From Acidobacteriaceae bacterium (GTDB lineage: Bacteria > Acidobacteriota > Terriglobia > Terriglobales > Acidobacteriaceae): a stretch of 64,000 bases of DNA. The stretch covers positions 18,327 to 82,326 of the forward strand of contig PLCS01000009.1 in NCBI GenBank assembly GCA_003134855.1, in the 5' to 3' direction. Numbering within the stretch: position 1 is the stretch's first letter; every line of letters begins with the position of its first letter. Below, piece after piece: positions 6,691 through 16,505 of this stretch. Position numbers and translations under genes: made by a program. A model generated the notes under the pieces. It did no database searches and was not told where the DNA came from. It was given only the letters and a program-made list of their open reading frames with translations.

Positions 6691-9150
6691 ATGAGAATCC
6701 TCAATTCAAAATGTTGTTTGGCCGCGCACTCTGTGCTGTTTCTTGCGGTTATTGCCGCATCAGGACAGGCGATTGCGCAAAACCGAGCCGCGCAACCCCG
6801 TTTCATGGAGCGGCAAAGCCTGCCGAATTCCGTCATTCTGCGTGGTGAAGATCACGCCACAACCATGCAGCGACTGCACGTTGTGCGGCAATACAAGATC
6901 GAGGATATCCGCTCCAGGCCGCAGATCATGCTGGGCAATGTTCCGCTGGACTTCACTCCGGTGCTTAACAATCCAAAATCCGTGTCTAACATCGCGCGGC
7001 GCCTGCGCGCGATGCCGAAAAATGTCGAGGTAAAGGAAGATACGAGCGAGATCAGCGAAGTGGATCAGGGTCTCGTGCTTCATCATGTGCTGAGCTACCG
7101 GATTTTGCCGGGCAAATGCGCCGAGCTTGGCGTGCAGGCCCAGCTTGCGCAGGCGGGCGTCGCTTGTTTCACAAAGGAATCGACCAGCCAGCGCCTGGCG
7201 GAGTTCGCCACCCCCGGCCACGCGCGTTATGTTACCGATCCAGTTAAGCGCCAAGCCGCAATCGCCGCCTATCAGCAGAGGTCGGCGCAGGCTGACGCCG
7301 AGGCAAATCAGCACATCGCCGACTTGCGCAAGACCTTCGCCGACCCCAAGCAGCGAGCAACCCTGACTACTCAGCTTGGCGCGGCCGAAATCGCGCGCAT
7401 CAGCAATCTGAATGACGATCAGCTCAAGGCAGAGATCATCAACTCCTCGGTGCAGCACGTGGAGCAGACGGCCTTTGTATCCAAGCTGGACTCATCGCAA
7501 TACGCGCATGCCCCCAATGTGTTGCGCATCTCGCCGAACACGCAGGAGATGGCCGAAGGAAAGCGATTATTGCACATGACAATCCCCGAAGGCGGAGCTG
7601 CGAATGCACAATTCCCGAAGATGCTGGTGGCGGAACCGTCCGCAAATTATCACGTGCAAGCCGCTCCCGCTTCCCCCAGAAATACAACCGATCAGACAAC
7701 CGATGTTGATTTGGGAAGCTATATCTACCTGACCGGCTTTACGCTGGGCCATGATTACGAGTGGAGCCTGGAGGTCGATACAACTGTCAATTGGTGCCTG
7801 ATCGGCTGCTCCTCCACCTATAGCGTCAGGCTTTTCGCGGGCTTCAATTATGGCTTCGGCCTGCGATTCCCCATCCAGACGCATCTGAAGTACCATAACG
7901 TGGTTCATCCCAACCAAACCGCTGATGCCAGTCTCACCGCAGATTTCGAGCCCGCCGAGTTTAAGTCTGTTGCAGACTCCATCGCGCAGTTTCAATCCAC
8001 GGGCCTGGAACACGACCAGATCTTTGACGGCAAGGAGTTGGTTGCCCAGGTGGGCGCCGATGCCGGCGTAGATTTCAACCTGCCGGTCATCGGCAGCAAA
8101 GAAATAAAATTCTCTCCTACCCTGGATTTCACGGATTTGCTGCCGCCGCCCTATAAAGGCGGCCACTTCAACCCCCCGGCACCGGGCACGCATGGCATCG
8201 ATACCGTCTATAAGTTCGATCAGTTTGATCTGCTCGGCGGCCTGCTGGACTTCGGGGTTGTGAGCGGAAAGGTCTTCCCCGCCGTAGACATCAATCTCCA
8301 CTCGAACAAGTTGCAGTTCACGTTGAATGATGAAGTCTGGAATAAGCAGACTAACCTCTTTGCTCCTGGGCAGACTATTTCCCTGGGCACCGACAAAAGC
8401 AAAAAGTTTGACAGCCATTTCAGCTTCGGCAACCCCGTCTATAATCTTGGTTTCACGCTTACGCCCGGAATTGACGCGCAGCTGGCTGTCGATTTGGCCG
8501 TATGGTCGCAGACCTGGGATTGGATTGTATGGTTTCCGCAGTTGGCCGTTGACCTGCCGCCCGGCGGAATCGATTTTGGATGCCATGCCGGAACCACCTG
8601 TGTTCGCGACTTCCAGCCTGAAGCAGGCATTGAAAAAGGAGCCCAGGGCGGCGTAAAGCAGCAATTGTTGAGCGAGGGCTGCACGGTCAACGGAAACACC
8701 ATGATCTGCGGGAAGATCCAGACGTACCAGGCGTGTCAGAATGCAATGAACGTCAATGCGTTGCCAGGGATTAAGACCTGCGATCCGGGTATGCTTCCCA
8801 AGGAAGAGGAATCCGCCGACCGCACATTGACAGGTGGAGGGTGTCAGCGAAATTCAGGGTCGGCAGGGTTTTTGGGGTTACTCATCAACCACGATTATCT
8901 CTGCCCCGTGGGGATGTTGGGCTTGTGCAATGACATCTTGAAGAATGGTGTGATCACAAGCTGCACCCCGCTGGTGCCGCCGGCCATCGACAAGGAGCTG
9001 AATAAAGCCGGATGCTATTGCGGCGGCGTCTCCAGCAAGGTCATTCTCGCTTGCCTGCCGGGCAATTATTATTGTTCCCCCGGCGGCATGGCCAAGTGCA
9101 ATCAGGAGGTGAAAGAACAGCACATTCTCTCCTGCAAGCCGAACAAATGA
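6691..9150 (+). CDS. Large secreted protein of unknown family with a Cys-rich tail
   Basis: 819 residues from ATG 6691, preceded by AAAGGAGAAGC; a longer frame from 6631 would spoil the signal peptide (hydrophobic SVLFLAVIAASGQAIA). The middle (about 340-640) is rich in aromatic residues and beta-prone, with alternating patterns such as YIYLTGFTLGHDYEWSLEVD. The last ~170 residues hold many cysteines (for example GCYCGGVSSK and YYCSPGGMAKC), suggesting disulfide-bonded extracellular modules. Base composition is less GC-rich than the flanking genes. I do not recognise a family. It lies inside the nested inverted repeats and may be accessory. Confidence 0.75.
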   Translation: MRILNSKCCLAAHSVLFLAVIAASGQAIAQNRAAQPRFMERQSLPNSVILRGEDHATTMQRLHVVRQYKIEDIRSRPQIMLGNVPLDFTPVLNNPKSVSNIARRLRAMPKNVEVKEDTSEISEVDQGLVLHHVLSYRILPGKCAELGVQAQLAQAGVACFTKESTSQRLAEFATPGHARYVTDPVKRQAAIAAYQQRSAQADAEANQHIADLRKTFADPKQRATLTTQLGAAEIARISNLNDDQLKAEIINSSVQHVEQTAFVSKLDSSQYAHAPNVLRISPNTQEMAEGKRLLHMTIPEGGAANAQFPKMLVAEPSANYHVQAAPASPRNTTDQTTDVDLGSYIYLTGFTLGHDYEWSLEVDTTVNWCLIGCSSTYSVRLFAGFNYGFGLRFPIQTHLKYHNVVHPNQTADASLTADFEPAEFKSVADSIAQFQSTGLEHDQIFDGKELVAQVGADAGVDFNLPVIGSKEIKFSPTLDFTDLLPPPYKGGHFNPPAPGTHGIDTVYKFDQFDLLGGLLDFGVVSGKVFPAVDINLHSNKLQFTLNDEVWNKQTNLFAPGQTISLGTDKSKKFDSHFSFGNPVYNLGFTLTPGIDAQLAVDLAVWSQTWDWIVWFPQLAVDLPPGGIDFGCHAGTTCVRDFQPEAGIEKGAQGGVKQQLLSEGCTVNGNTMICGKIQTYQACQNAMNVNALPGIKTCDPGMLPKEEESADRTLTGGGCQRNSGSAGFLGLLINHDYLCPVGMLGLCNDILKNGVITSCTPLVPPAIDKELNKAGCYCGGVSSKVILACLPGNYYCSPGGMAKCNQEVKEQHILSCKPNK

Positions 9151-9429
9151 GGATGGGCCGGCCTTTTGTCCCGCCTAAGGTCTTCGGCTGGACAAACCGC
9201 ACTGAGTGAATCCGGAGCCTCCAGCGAGTTGGGGGCCCCGGCGAGGTGGGCTGTGAAATCTGGACCGGGATTGATCGCCTTAGGCAATCCAGATGCAGTA
9301 ATCTACACATATGGCAAGCGCTAGTAAGGGTTCGATCCATCTCTTTCGCCTCGCGGAAGTTGATCAATATCTGTAATTGGTCGTTTTTTGGTTGTTTTTA
9401 GCGCGTAATCGGGGCTGTTTTGGCGGCGT

Positions 9430-9603
9430 TTCGATCTGGGAACAGGGGACGTTGCTCGGATGGCCGGTTACCCTGGTCTCTCAATCGAGACCCAGGACGC
9501 CCGGCCAACCGACATTCCGATTTGCAAATCGGCTGTAAACATCGGTGAACGCTGGGCGACTTCGCGGGACCGATCTGCTACCAATGAGTGCATTGGCGAT
9601 TTT
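9430..9603 (-). repeat. ~180-base inverted repeat, right copy
   Basis: Reverse complement of 2776-2975. It includes the palindrome CCCTGGTCTCTCAATCGAGA plus CCCAGG (9470-9495). Together with the left copy it brackets four genes, from the small charged protein to the secreted protein. Confidence 0.85.
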
Positions 9604-10137
9604 GTGATAATCTAAATTTCCTCCGGTAACATCGACATAGTTTGATGACCTCCCAAATCAGAAAATCCGGACCTGGAACACCCTCATTTTTTATCCCCCG
9701 GACCTGCGTCACCCGCCCGCTCACCATAGGGCCGCGATGAACGGGGCACAGCTTCTCACTCCTCATAGCGATTCATCGGGGTCGATGAGCGGGCCACCTG
9801 CCAGATTATTTCCAACATCCTGCTACCCTGAAATCGGATAAACCCTGCCCAAGGGTCGGTCCGGAAGGCAATTTTCGGGCACCCCCACCCCCCCTACCCC
9901 TTCCGAGCCCCTTTTACACTTCTGAAAATCCAGTAAATCATCTAAAATGAACAAGTTAATTATTCAAACTATTCACCTATCAACAAAAAAACCGCCCGAT
10001 TTTTACGCTTTTTGAGCCCTTTTTGAGCCAAAAAAAACCTAAATTCGCGCAAAATCCCTCAAAATCCAGCCGTTGGCCGATGCGAGTATTCTTGTAGGGA
10101 GCACCATCACACTCCTACGAGACAAGGAAACAGGAAC
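9604..10137. other. Intergenic region before proC with a second dispersed repeat
   Basis: Contains two partial REP-like palindromes (around 9665 and 9695), the repeat copy at 9702-9805, and then a low-complexity C-rich run (9880-9900) followed by a very A-rich stretch (9930-10045). No gene is seen. The proC promoter may lie in the A-rich part, but no clear hexamers stand out. Confidence 0.4.
9702..9805 (-). repeat. Dispersed ~105-base repeat, copy 2
   Basis: Reverse complement of 771-875, lying just outside the right copy of the 180-base inverted repeat. On the left side the corresponding two repeats are about 1.9 kb apart with the serine hydrolase between them; here they are only about 100 bases apart. 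Confidence 0.8.
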
Positions 10138-10992
10138 ATGGCGGAGAGAACCGTTGAGGGCACCGAAGTCGCTGCGCAACTGCCCCATGTGCGCGTGGCC
10201 GTTCTGGGCGCGGGCAAGATGGGCGGCATTCTGTTGCATGCCTTTCTCAAGCAGAACCTTTTTGCTCCGGAGCAGATTCACGCCACCGTGGGCCACACCG
10301 AGCGGGCGCTGGCGCTGAGCACGCAGTGGGGCGTGGACGTGACCACCAACAACCTGGAGGCGGCGCGGCAGTCGGATCTGATTCTGCTGGGCGTGAAACC
10401 GATGCAGGTGCCGGGGCTGATCGAGGAGATCCGCCCGGCGCTGACGACGGCCAAGACGCTGATCTCGTTTGCGGCGTCGGTGAAGACGCGGGCGATTGAA
10501 GAAGCGGCGGGGATGGAGATTGCGGTGATTCGCGCCATGCCCAATACGCCCTCGGCGCTGGGGGCGGGCGCGGCGGCGCTGTGCCGCGGACGCTTTGTGA
10601 GCGCCGCGCAGATGGAGCTGGCCGAGCGCATCTTCGAAACCGTGGGCCGCGCCGTGGTGGTGGACGAAAAGCATATGGACGCGGTGACCGGCCTTAGCGG
10701 CTCCGGGCCGGCCTACATCTACATCATCATTGAGGCGCTGGCCGAGGCGGGCGTCAAGGTGGGCCTGCCGCGCGACATTGCCACGGAACTGGCCGCGCAG
10801 ACGACCTTCGGCGCCGCCAAGATGGTGCTGGAGACCGGCTACCATCCGGCGATGCTGAAGGACGCGGTGACCACGCCGGCGGGCAGCACCATCGACGGCA
10901 TCATGGCCCTGGAAGAGGGCGGGCTGCGGGTTACGCTGATCAAGGCGGTGATGCGCGCTACGGAGCGGGCCAAGCAGTTGGCTACGGGATAG
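10138..10992 (+). CDS. proC: Pyrroline-5-carboxylate reductase
   Basis: 284 residues. Catalyses the last step of proline synthesis, NAD(P)H-dependent reduction of pyrroline-5-carboxylate, in the cytoplasm. The N-terminal Rossmann motif VAVLGAGKMGG (20-30) and the family signature GLSGSGPAYIYIIIEALAEA are both present, followed by the C-terminal GAAKMVLETG and VTTPAGSTIDGIMALEEGGL stretches that define ProC. The extra ~18 residues before the Rossmann fold are not typical, so the true start could be slightly downstream. A heptamer repeat follows the stop codon immediately. Confidence 0.95.
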   Translation: MAERTVEGTEVAAQLPHVRVAVLGAGKMGGILLHAFLKQNLFAPEQIHATVGHTERALALSTQWGVDVTTNNLEAARQSDLILLGVKPMQVPGLIEEIRPALTTAKTLISFAASVKTRAIEEAAGMEIAVIRAMPNTPSALGAGAAALCRGRFVSAAQMELAERIFETVGRAVVVDEKHMDAVTGLSGSGPAYIYIIIEALAEAGVKVGLPRDIATELAAQTTFGAAKMVLETGYHPAMLKDAVTTPAGSTIDGIMALEEGGLRVTLIKAVMRATERAKQLATG

Positions 10993-11027
10993 GACAGGGA
11001 TCAGGGGTCAGGGATCAGGGATCAGTT
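10993..11027. repeat. Heptameric tandem repeat AGGGATC/AGGGGTC (4 copies)
   Basis: Begins within two bases of the proC stop codon and reads AGGGATC, AGGGGTC, AGGGATC, AGGGATC, then AG and a T-run. It is the reverse complement of the 3622 family. Confidence 0.85.
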
Positions 11028-11055
11028 TTTACTGACCTGTTGCTATCGTTTCCCA

Positions 11056-11126
11056 GGTCCGAAAATCCGGACCTGGGGCACCCGCTAACAACGCTAACTC
11101 TGCTAACTCCGCTGACTCGCTGACAG
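11056..11126. repeat. REP-like palindrome followed by a 9-mer tandem array
   Basis: CCCAGGTCC-GAAAATCC-GGACCTGGG at 11055-11078 is a near-perfect palindrome followed by GCACCC. Relatives are at 2901, 9470, 32222, 32310 and 49744, each followed by a CACCC-type word. Then 11082-11126 holds 9-base units (CGCTAACAA, CGCTAACTC, TGCTAACTC, CGCTGACTC). A weaker 9-mer array is at 16506-16550, upstream of ackA. Confidence 0.75.
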
Positions 11127-11132
11127 GCTATC

Positions 11133-12194
11133 TTGCCCATACAACGCCCAACCTGGCTGCCCACTTATCTGCCGGAACTCGACGGCCTGCGCGGCCTGGC
11201 GATTCTGGCGGTAGTGCTGTATCACTGCGACTACAAGCAACTGGAGCGGACCCGCCTGCACGGCGCGGTGGAGTGGGGATGGGCGGGGGTCATTCTCTTC
11301 TTTGTGCTCTCCGGCTTCCTGATTACTTCGATCCTGCTGGGGGCGCGCGACAAGCCGCATTACTTCCACAACTTCCATGGGCGCCGGGCGCTGCGCATCT
11401 GGCCGGTCTACCTGCTGGTGCTGGTGGTGGTCTATGCGCAGTCGGATTGGTTTATCGGCCCAATGCCGTTGGATGCCATCAAGGCCGCGCCGTGGTGGGC
11501 TTACCTCTTCTGTGTGCAGAATCTCTTTCATCTGACGCTGCCGCCGGCGCTGGGGCCGACGTGGGCGCTGGCTCTGGAAGAGCAGTATTACTTTTTCTGG
11601 GCGCCGGTGGTTCGCTGGCTGCGGCGGCCGTGGATGCTGGCGGGGGTTCTCACTGCCGCGCTGGTCTGCTCGCCGCTGCTGCGCCACTTGAACCCCGTCT
11701 GGCTGTGGGGGTTGCCTTCGCACACGCTCATCAAGCTGGACGGCATCGCGATCGGCAGCCTGCTGGCGCTGGGGCTTTACACGCTACCGCTGGCGCGGCG
11801 GGTTTGGCTGGGGATGGGCCTGGGCGCGTTTGTACTGGGCTTTGCGGCTGCCGCTACGGTAGCCGGCGGAACGTCGCTGCTGGATACGGCGCTGGCGCTG
11901 GGCTTTGGCGGAGCGGTGCTGGCATTGATAACCTCGACCGGCGCGCGCAATCCGCTCAGCGCTTTGCTGCGCAGCGGGCCGCTGGCCTTCTATGGGCGCA
12001 TCAGCTATGGCCTCTACATGACGCACATCATGGTCTTCGTGTATTTCGGCTTGTTTGATGCGCACATGTATCAGTATGGCGCGGCGGGCATTCTGGCGGT
12101 GGTGGCTTTGCGGCTGGTTGCGACTACAGTTGTGGCCACCGCGTTGTGGTACGGCTTTGAATCGCAAATTCTCAAATTGAAATGCTACTTCTAG
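11133..12194 (+). CDS. Membrane acyltransferase (acyltransferase 3 family)
   Basis: 353 residues from a TTG at 11133. The family signature ELDGLRGLAILAVVLYHCD sits at about residues 11-29, followed by around ten hydrophobic segments. Members transfer acyl groups (often acetyl) to sugars of exopolysaccharide, O-antigen, peptidoglycan or macrolides at the cytoplasmic membrane. Motifs RRALRIWPVYLLVL and LEEQYYFFWAP are also typical. No glycosyltransferase is next to it, so the acceptor cannot be guessed. The start lacks a good ribosome binding site. Confidence 0.88.
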   Translation: MPIQRPTWLPTYLPELDGLRGLAILAVVLYHCDYKQLERTRLHGAVEWGWAGVILFFVLSGFLITSILLGARDKPHYFHNFHGRRALRIWPVYLLVLVVVYAQSDWFIGPMPLDAIKAAPWWAYLFCVQNLFHLTLPPALGPTWALALEEQYYFFWAPVVRWLRRPWMLAGVLTAALVCSPLLRHLNPVWLWGLPSHTLIKLDGIAIGSLLALGLYTLPLARRVWLGMGLGAFVLGFAAAATVAGGTSLLDTALALGFGGAVLALITSTGARNPLSALLRSGPLAFYGRISYGLYMTHIMVFVYFGLFDAHMYQYGAAGILAVVALRLVATTVVATALWYGFESQILKLKCYF

Positions 12195-12216
12195 AATGAA
12201 TAGCCGACTCGCCCGC

Positions 12217-12246
12217 TTGTGACTCGAATCACCCCGGCTGTAACAT
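12217..12246 (+). promoter_or_regulatory. Possible sigma70-type promoter of phosphoketolase gene
   Basis: TTGTGA (12217-12222) and TAACAT (12241-12246) are 18 bases apart, about 50 bases before the xfp start codon. This is a moderate match to consensus in the only gap upstream of xfp. Confidence 0.4.
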
Positions 12247-12296
12247 TTGGCTGTTAGGCTGGAGTATCACGCAGTCTTCCCCTTGCGAGGTGAAAA

Positions 12297-14708
12297 ATGA
12301 GCGAAGCAACGAGCAACGGCCCCCTGAGCCCGGAACTCCTGGCCAAGATGAACGCCTACTGGCGCGCCGCCAACTATCTCTCCGTGGGCCAGATCTATCT
12401 GAAGGACAACCCGCTGCTGGAGCACCCGCTGACGCTGGACGACGTGAAGCCGCGCCTGCTGGGCCACTGGGGCACCACGCCGGGGCTGAACTTTCTTTAT
12501 GTGCACTGGAACCGGCTGATCCGCGAGCGCGACCTGAACATGATGTACATCATCGGCCCAGGGCACGGCGGGCCCGCCCTGGTGGCCAACACCTACCTGG
12601 AAGGCTCCTACACCGAGCTTTATCCGCACATTGAGCAGAACAAGGACGGCATCAAGCGGCTATTTCGACAATTCAGCTGGCCGTATGGAATTCCCAGCCA
12701 CGTGGCGCCGGAGACGCCGGGCTCGATTCACGAGGGCGGCGAGCTGGGCTACTCGCTGGTGCACGCGTATGGCGCGGCCTTCGACAATCCGAATTTGATT
12801 GTGGCTTGCGTTGTCGGCGATGGCGAGGCCGAGACCGGCCCCCTGGCGACTAGCTGGCATGGAAACAAGTTTCTCAATCCGGCGACCGACGGCGCGGTGC
12901 TGCCGATTCTGCACCTGAACGGCTACAAGATCGCCAACCCCACGGTGCTGGCGCGGATTCCCCATGCCGAGTTGGAGAGCCTGATGCGCGGCTACGGCTA
13001 TGAGCCGTTCACGCTGGAAGGCGACGATCCGCTGACGATGCATCAGCAGGCCGCGGCGGTCTTCGACATCATCTTCGACCGCATCGCCGAAATCCAAAAG
13101 TCCGCACGCGATGCAGCGGCCAAGGGCGAAACCCTGGAGCGGCCGGCGTGGCCGATGCTGATTATGCGCACGCCCAAGGGCTGGACCGGACCGAAGTTTG
13201 TGGACGGCAAGCCGGTGGAGGGCACCTGGCGCGCGCATCAGGTCCCCTTCGCTGAATTGCGCGAGAAGCCGGAGCACATGCGCCTGCTGGAAGATTGGAT
13301 GCGCAGCTACAAGCCCGAGGAACTCTTCGACGAGAAGGGTGCGTTCCGCGCGGAGCTGGCGGAGATTGCGCCCAAGGGACGGCGGCGCATGGGCATGAAT
13401 GCGCATGCCAACGGCGGCCTGCTGCTGGAAGCCTTGAAGATTCCCAGCTTCCGCGAGTTTGCGGTGAAGATTGAAGGGCGCGGAGCGAAGGACGTGGAAT
13501 CGACGCGCATTCTGGGTCAACTGCTGCATGGCGTGATGGAGGCCAACAAGGAGCAGAAGAACTTTCGCGTCTTCGGGCCGGATGAGACAGCCTCCAACCG
13601 CCTTCAGGACGTGATTACCGGAACCGGCAAGGAGTGGATGGAGGAGACGCTGCCGGTGGACGAGAATTTGTCGCAGACCGGGCGCGTGGTCGAGGTGCTC
13701 AGCGAGCATATGTGCCAGGGCTGGCTGGAAGGCTATCTGCTGACCGGACGGCACGGCCTCTTCAACTGTTACGAAGCCTTCATCCACATCGTCGATTCGA
13801 TGGTGAATCAGCACGCCAAGTGGCTGAAGGTGACGCGAGAGATTCCATGGCGCAAACCCATCGCCTCGCTGAATTATCTGCTGAGTTCTCTCGTGTGGCG
13901 GCAGGACCACAACGGCTTCAGCCACCAGGATCCCGGCTTCATCGATCACCTGATGAACAAGAAGGCCGAGGTGGTGCGCGTCTATCTGCCGCCGGACGCG
14001 AACACGCTGCTCTCGGTGGCCGATCACTGCCTGCGCAGCAAGAATTACATCAATTTGATTGTGGCGGGCAAGCAGCCGGCTCCGCAGTGGCTGACGATTG
14101 ACGAGGCAGTGGCGCATTGCACGACTGGAATGGGCGTGTGGCCGTGGGCGTCGAACGATGAGGGCGCGCCCGATGTGGTGATGGCCTGCTCGGGCGACGT
14201 GCCCACGCTGGAGACGCTGGCCGCCGTGGTTATGCTGCGCACGCTGGCCCCGGACCTGAAAATTCGAGTGGTCAACGTGGTGGACCTGATGGCGCTGCAA
14301 CCGCCGTCCGAGCATCCGCATGGGCTGCCCGACGAGGACTACGACCAGATCTTCCCGCCAAAGACGCCGACGGTCTTCGCCTTCCACGGCTATCCGTGGC
14401 TGATTCACCGGCTCACCTACCGGCGGCACAACCACGATAATCTTCACGTGCGCGGCTACAAGGAAGAGGGCACCACGACCACGCCCTTCGACATGTGCGT
14501 GCTCAACAACATCGACCGCTTCCAATTGTCGCTGGACGCCGTCCGGCGCGTGCCGCGGCTGGCCGCGCAGGCCGACGCGGCCGAGCAGTGGTACTCCGAG
14601 GCGATTCAGCGGCACAAGCTCTACGTGGCGGAAAACGGCGACGATTTGCCGGAGATTCGCGACTGGCGCTGGACACCTGCGGTGGGGCCAAACGCCTTCG
14701 GCACGTAG
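12297..14708 (+). CDS. xfp: Xylulose-5-phosphate/fructose-6-phosphate phosphoketolase
   Basis: 803 residues, normal for the family. Thiamine-diphosphate enzyme that splits xylulose 5-phosphate (and usually fructose 6-phosphate) with phosphate into acetyl phosphate plus glyceraldehyde 3-phosphate or erythrose 4-phosphate. Family motifs are [19 protein letters not shown] (87-105), the thiamine-diphosphate-binding [19 protein letters not shown] (174 onward), and the glutamine/histidine-rich SHQDPGF in the second half. ATG 12297 is preceded by GAGGTGAAAA. Acetate kinase, the natural next enzyme, lies 1.9 kb downstream beyond the two Nmad genes. Confidence 0.96.
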   Translation: MSEATSNGPLSPELLAKMNAYWRAANYLSVGQIYLKDNPLLEHPLTLDDVKPRLLGHWGTTPGLNFLYVHWNRLIRERDLNMMYIIGPGHGGPALVANTYLEGSYTELYPHIEQNKDGIKRLFRQFSWPYGIPSHVAPETPGSIHEGGELGYSLVHAYGAAFDNPNLIVACVVGDGEAETGPLATSWHGNKFLNPATDGAVLPILHLNGYKIANPTVLARIPHAELESLMRGYGYEPFTLEGDDPLTMHQQAAAVFDIIFDRIAEIQKSARDAAAKGETLERPAWPMLIMRTPKGWTGPKFVDGKPVEGTWRAHQVPFAELREKPEHMRLLEDWMRSYKPEELFDEKGAFRAELAEIAPKGRRRMGMNAHANGGLLLEALKIPSFREFAVKIEGRGAKDVESTRILGQLLHGVMEANKEQKNFRVFGPDETASNRLQDVITGTGKEWMEETLPVDENLSQTGRVVEVLSEHMCQGWLEGYLLTGRHGLFNCYEAFIHIVDSMVNQHAKWLKVTREIPWRKPIASLNYLLSSLVWRQDHNGFSHQDPGFIDHLMNKKAEVVRVYLPPDANTLLSVADHCLRSKNYINLIVAGKQPAPQWLTIDEAVAHCTTGMGVWPWASNDEGAPDVVMACSGDVPTLETLAAVVMLRTLAPDLKIRVVNVVDLMALQPPSEHPHGLPDEDYDQIFPPKTPTVFAFHGYPWLIHRLTYRRHNHDNLHVRGYKEEGTTTTPFDMCVLNNIDRFQLSLDAVRRVPRLAAQADAAEQWYSEAIQRHKLYVAENGDDLPEIRDWRWTPAVGPNAFGT

Positions 14709-14830
14709 GGCTGACAGTTGCAGAACTCATCCTTTTCACAAGGAAAGAGGAAAGGATGGGCACCCCCGATCCGTGGGAGGTCAAGGGTGCGCCAATCGCG
14801 AGATTGCTGAATGCGTGGAAGGAAAGAAAG

Positions 14831-15451
14831 ATGAAGCTCTATTCGTACATCGTCGCACACGACACTGGCTTCTCGCCGAATCCATTCTTCGGTTACTGTA
14901 CGCTTGCTTGCTGTAAGCCTATTATCCGACGCATGGCAAATCCGGGAGATTGGATTGTCGGTTTGTCGCCGAAGGCAGATCAAAACCGAATTGTGTACTT
15001 TATGCAAGTGGATGAAGCCATTGGATTCGGCGAATATTGGGAGGATGAACGGTTCGCACAGAAGAAGCCGAAGAAAGGTACTCGTGCGCTTGAGAGCGGA
15101 GACAATGCGTACGAACCAGGACCATGTAAGTCCTTTCGACAAATTCGTTCTATGCACTCGGATGGCGAGAATGAAAACGCCAAGAAGAAAGCGCGTGACT
15201 TATCAATCAAAAGAGTCTTGATTTCTGAAAGATTTGCTTATTTTGGTTCAGCAAGAATGGATTTACCTGTTGAATTGCAACCCTTGATTGTAGCAAGAGG
15301 GTACCGTTGCAATTTTTCAAACGAGGTATTGACTGCGTTTCGCAGCTTTACATCAACAATTCCATTTGGTGTCTACGCGAAACCAAAGCAATGGAAAGAT
15401 AACGATGACTCGTGGAGGGATGCTGCAGGGGAAAGGCTGATTGCAAATTGA
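14831..15451 (+). CDS. Nmad2-family protein (nucleotide modification associated domain 2)
   Basis: 206 residues from ATG 14831 (GGAAAGAAAG just before it; the frame opens further upstream but inside xfp). The N-terminus MKLYSYIVAHDTGFSPNPF followed by GYCTLACCKPIIRR (21-34) and GDWIVGLSP (39-47) is the Nmad2 pattern. Nmad proteins were proposed from genome context to take part in making or reading modified DNA bases; no biochemical activity is established to my knowledge. It is less GC-rich than xfp and ackA on either side. Its stop codon overlaps the start of the next gene by four bases, so the two are translationally coupled. Confidence 0.75.
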   Translation: MKLYSYIVAHDTGFSPNPFFGYCTLACCKPIIRRMANPGDWIVGLSPKADQNRIVYFMQVDEAIGFGEYWEDERFAQKKPKKGTRALESGDNAYEPGPCKSFRQIRSMHSDGENENAKKKARDLSIKRVLISERFAYFGSARMDLPVELQPLIVARGYRCNFSNEVLTAFRSFTSTIPFGVYAKPKQWKDNDDSWRDAAGERLIAN

Positions 15452-16314
15452 AGATCATACTCAGCCGTAAAGGATTCGATTCATCCTCGGGGAAGAAGCC
15501 CAGCCCGATCTTTCCAGACGGTACTATGCTGTCACTGCCGATTCCCAACAAAGCGTCTAGGATTACCTACAAGGAAATTGCCGGGAATCACTGGGCAAGC
15601 ATTGGGGAGTTAGTAGAACAACTAGCGGGAATTCCGCAAACACACCGAGCGCACCTGGACCCCGACATTAATTTTCACAGCCTGCCAAGAATGGAAAATT
15701 GGCAGCCTATCTTTGGGCAAGCGGATCAAGCAGAAAGTCATCTGAAAAACATGGGAGTCGGTCCTGGCGATGTTTTCTTGTTCTTCGGCTTGTTCCGCCC
15801 AGTAGAACATAAAGGATCACAGTGGCAGTACGTTCGTTCTAGCAAACCCAAACACGTAATTTTTGGATGGATGCAAATCGCGCAATGTGTTGCTGTTGCA
15901 GAATGGCCGGAGAATCAGCAGTGGGCGAAGTATCATCCACATTTCCAGAAAGCTGAAAAAGTACTGTCTAACAATGTTCTCTACGTTGCCGAGCGTAATC
16001 TGACTTTACCAGGTGTGGATTCTTTTGGAGTAAACGGAGGTGGTGTATTTCGCCACTTTTGCTCGAAGTTACAATTGACCGCGCAAGATTCGCAACTACC
16101 GAGCCATTGGTTGCTCCCAGAATGGTTCGATCCAACTGGTCGCGCTTCAATACTGAGCTACCATGACAAGACATTCCGGTGGCATCGAGATGAAACTGGG
16201 ACACATCTTATTTCAGCAGGTCGAGGGCAAGAGTTTGTTCTGGATTGCAACCACTATCCAGAGGCGATCCATTGGCTTGTGGACCTAATGAATTGTTTAA
16301 CGAAAAGTGAATGA
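15448..16314 (+). CDS. Nmad3-family protein (nucleotide modification associated domain 3)
   Basis: 288 residues from a TTG at 15448 that overlaps the preceding stop (TTGA). The choice of this start rests on the overlap and on the family N-terminus, which reads MKIILSRKGFDSSSG, then PSPIFPDGTMLSLPIP. Conserved features further on include FGLFRP, a tryptophan-rich middle and the end QEFVLDCNHYPEAIHWL. Its function is unknown; together with Nmad2 it forms a compact two-gene cassette. Codon use and base composition differ from the neighbours, which suggests acquisition by transfer. Confidence 0.75.
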   Translation: MKIILSRKGFDSSSGKKPSPIFPDGTMLSLPIPNKASRITYKEIAGNHWASIGELVEQLAGIPQTHRAHLDPDINFHSLPRMENWQPIFGQADQAESHLKNMGVGPGDVFLFFGLFRPVEHKGSQWQYVRSSKPKHVIFGWMQIAQCVAVAEWPENQQWAKYHPHFQKAEKVLSNNVLYVAERNLTLPGVDSFGVNGGGVFRHFCSKLQLTAQDSQLPSHWLLPEWFDPTGRASILSYHDKTFRWHRDETGTHLISAGRGQEFVLDCNHYPEAIHWLVDLMNCLTKSE

Positions 16315-16505
16315 CTGGACAGTGCTGAGTTCGAGGCTCGTTCATGCCGGGTGACCAGGTCCCGAATTTCAGAACTGGGATTCCACAAATCTTGGGGGTT
16401 GCTTTCCTGAACGGGCGGTTGCCGTTCTATACTTGTATCATGCGGAATGAATTCACAGCGCTCTTTGAGCGCGACGGCGGTTTCCTGTCTAGCTCCGCTC
16501 ACACG

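Noticed and set aside
1-9805. Prophage or integrative element
   Set aside because: No structural, replication or certain integrase gene is visible; the partial gene at the edge is too short to judge.
12660-14615. A 651-codon minus-strand frame opposite phosphoketolase
   Set aside because: Arg/His/Gln-rich shadow frame caused by high GC in xfp, which is certain.
14495-14830. Upstream extension of the Nmad2 frame
   Set aside because: It overlaps the end of xfp in another frame; the family N-terminus and a ribosome binding site place the start at 14831.
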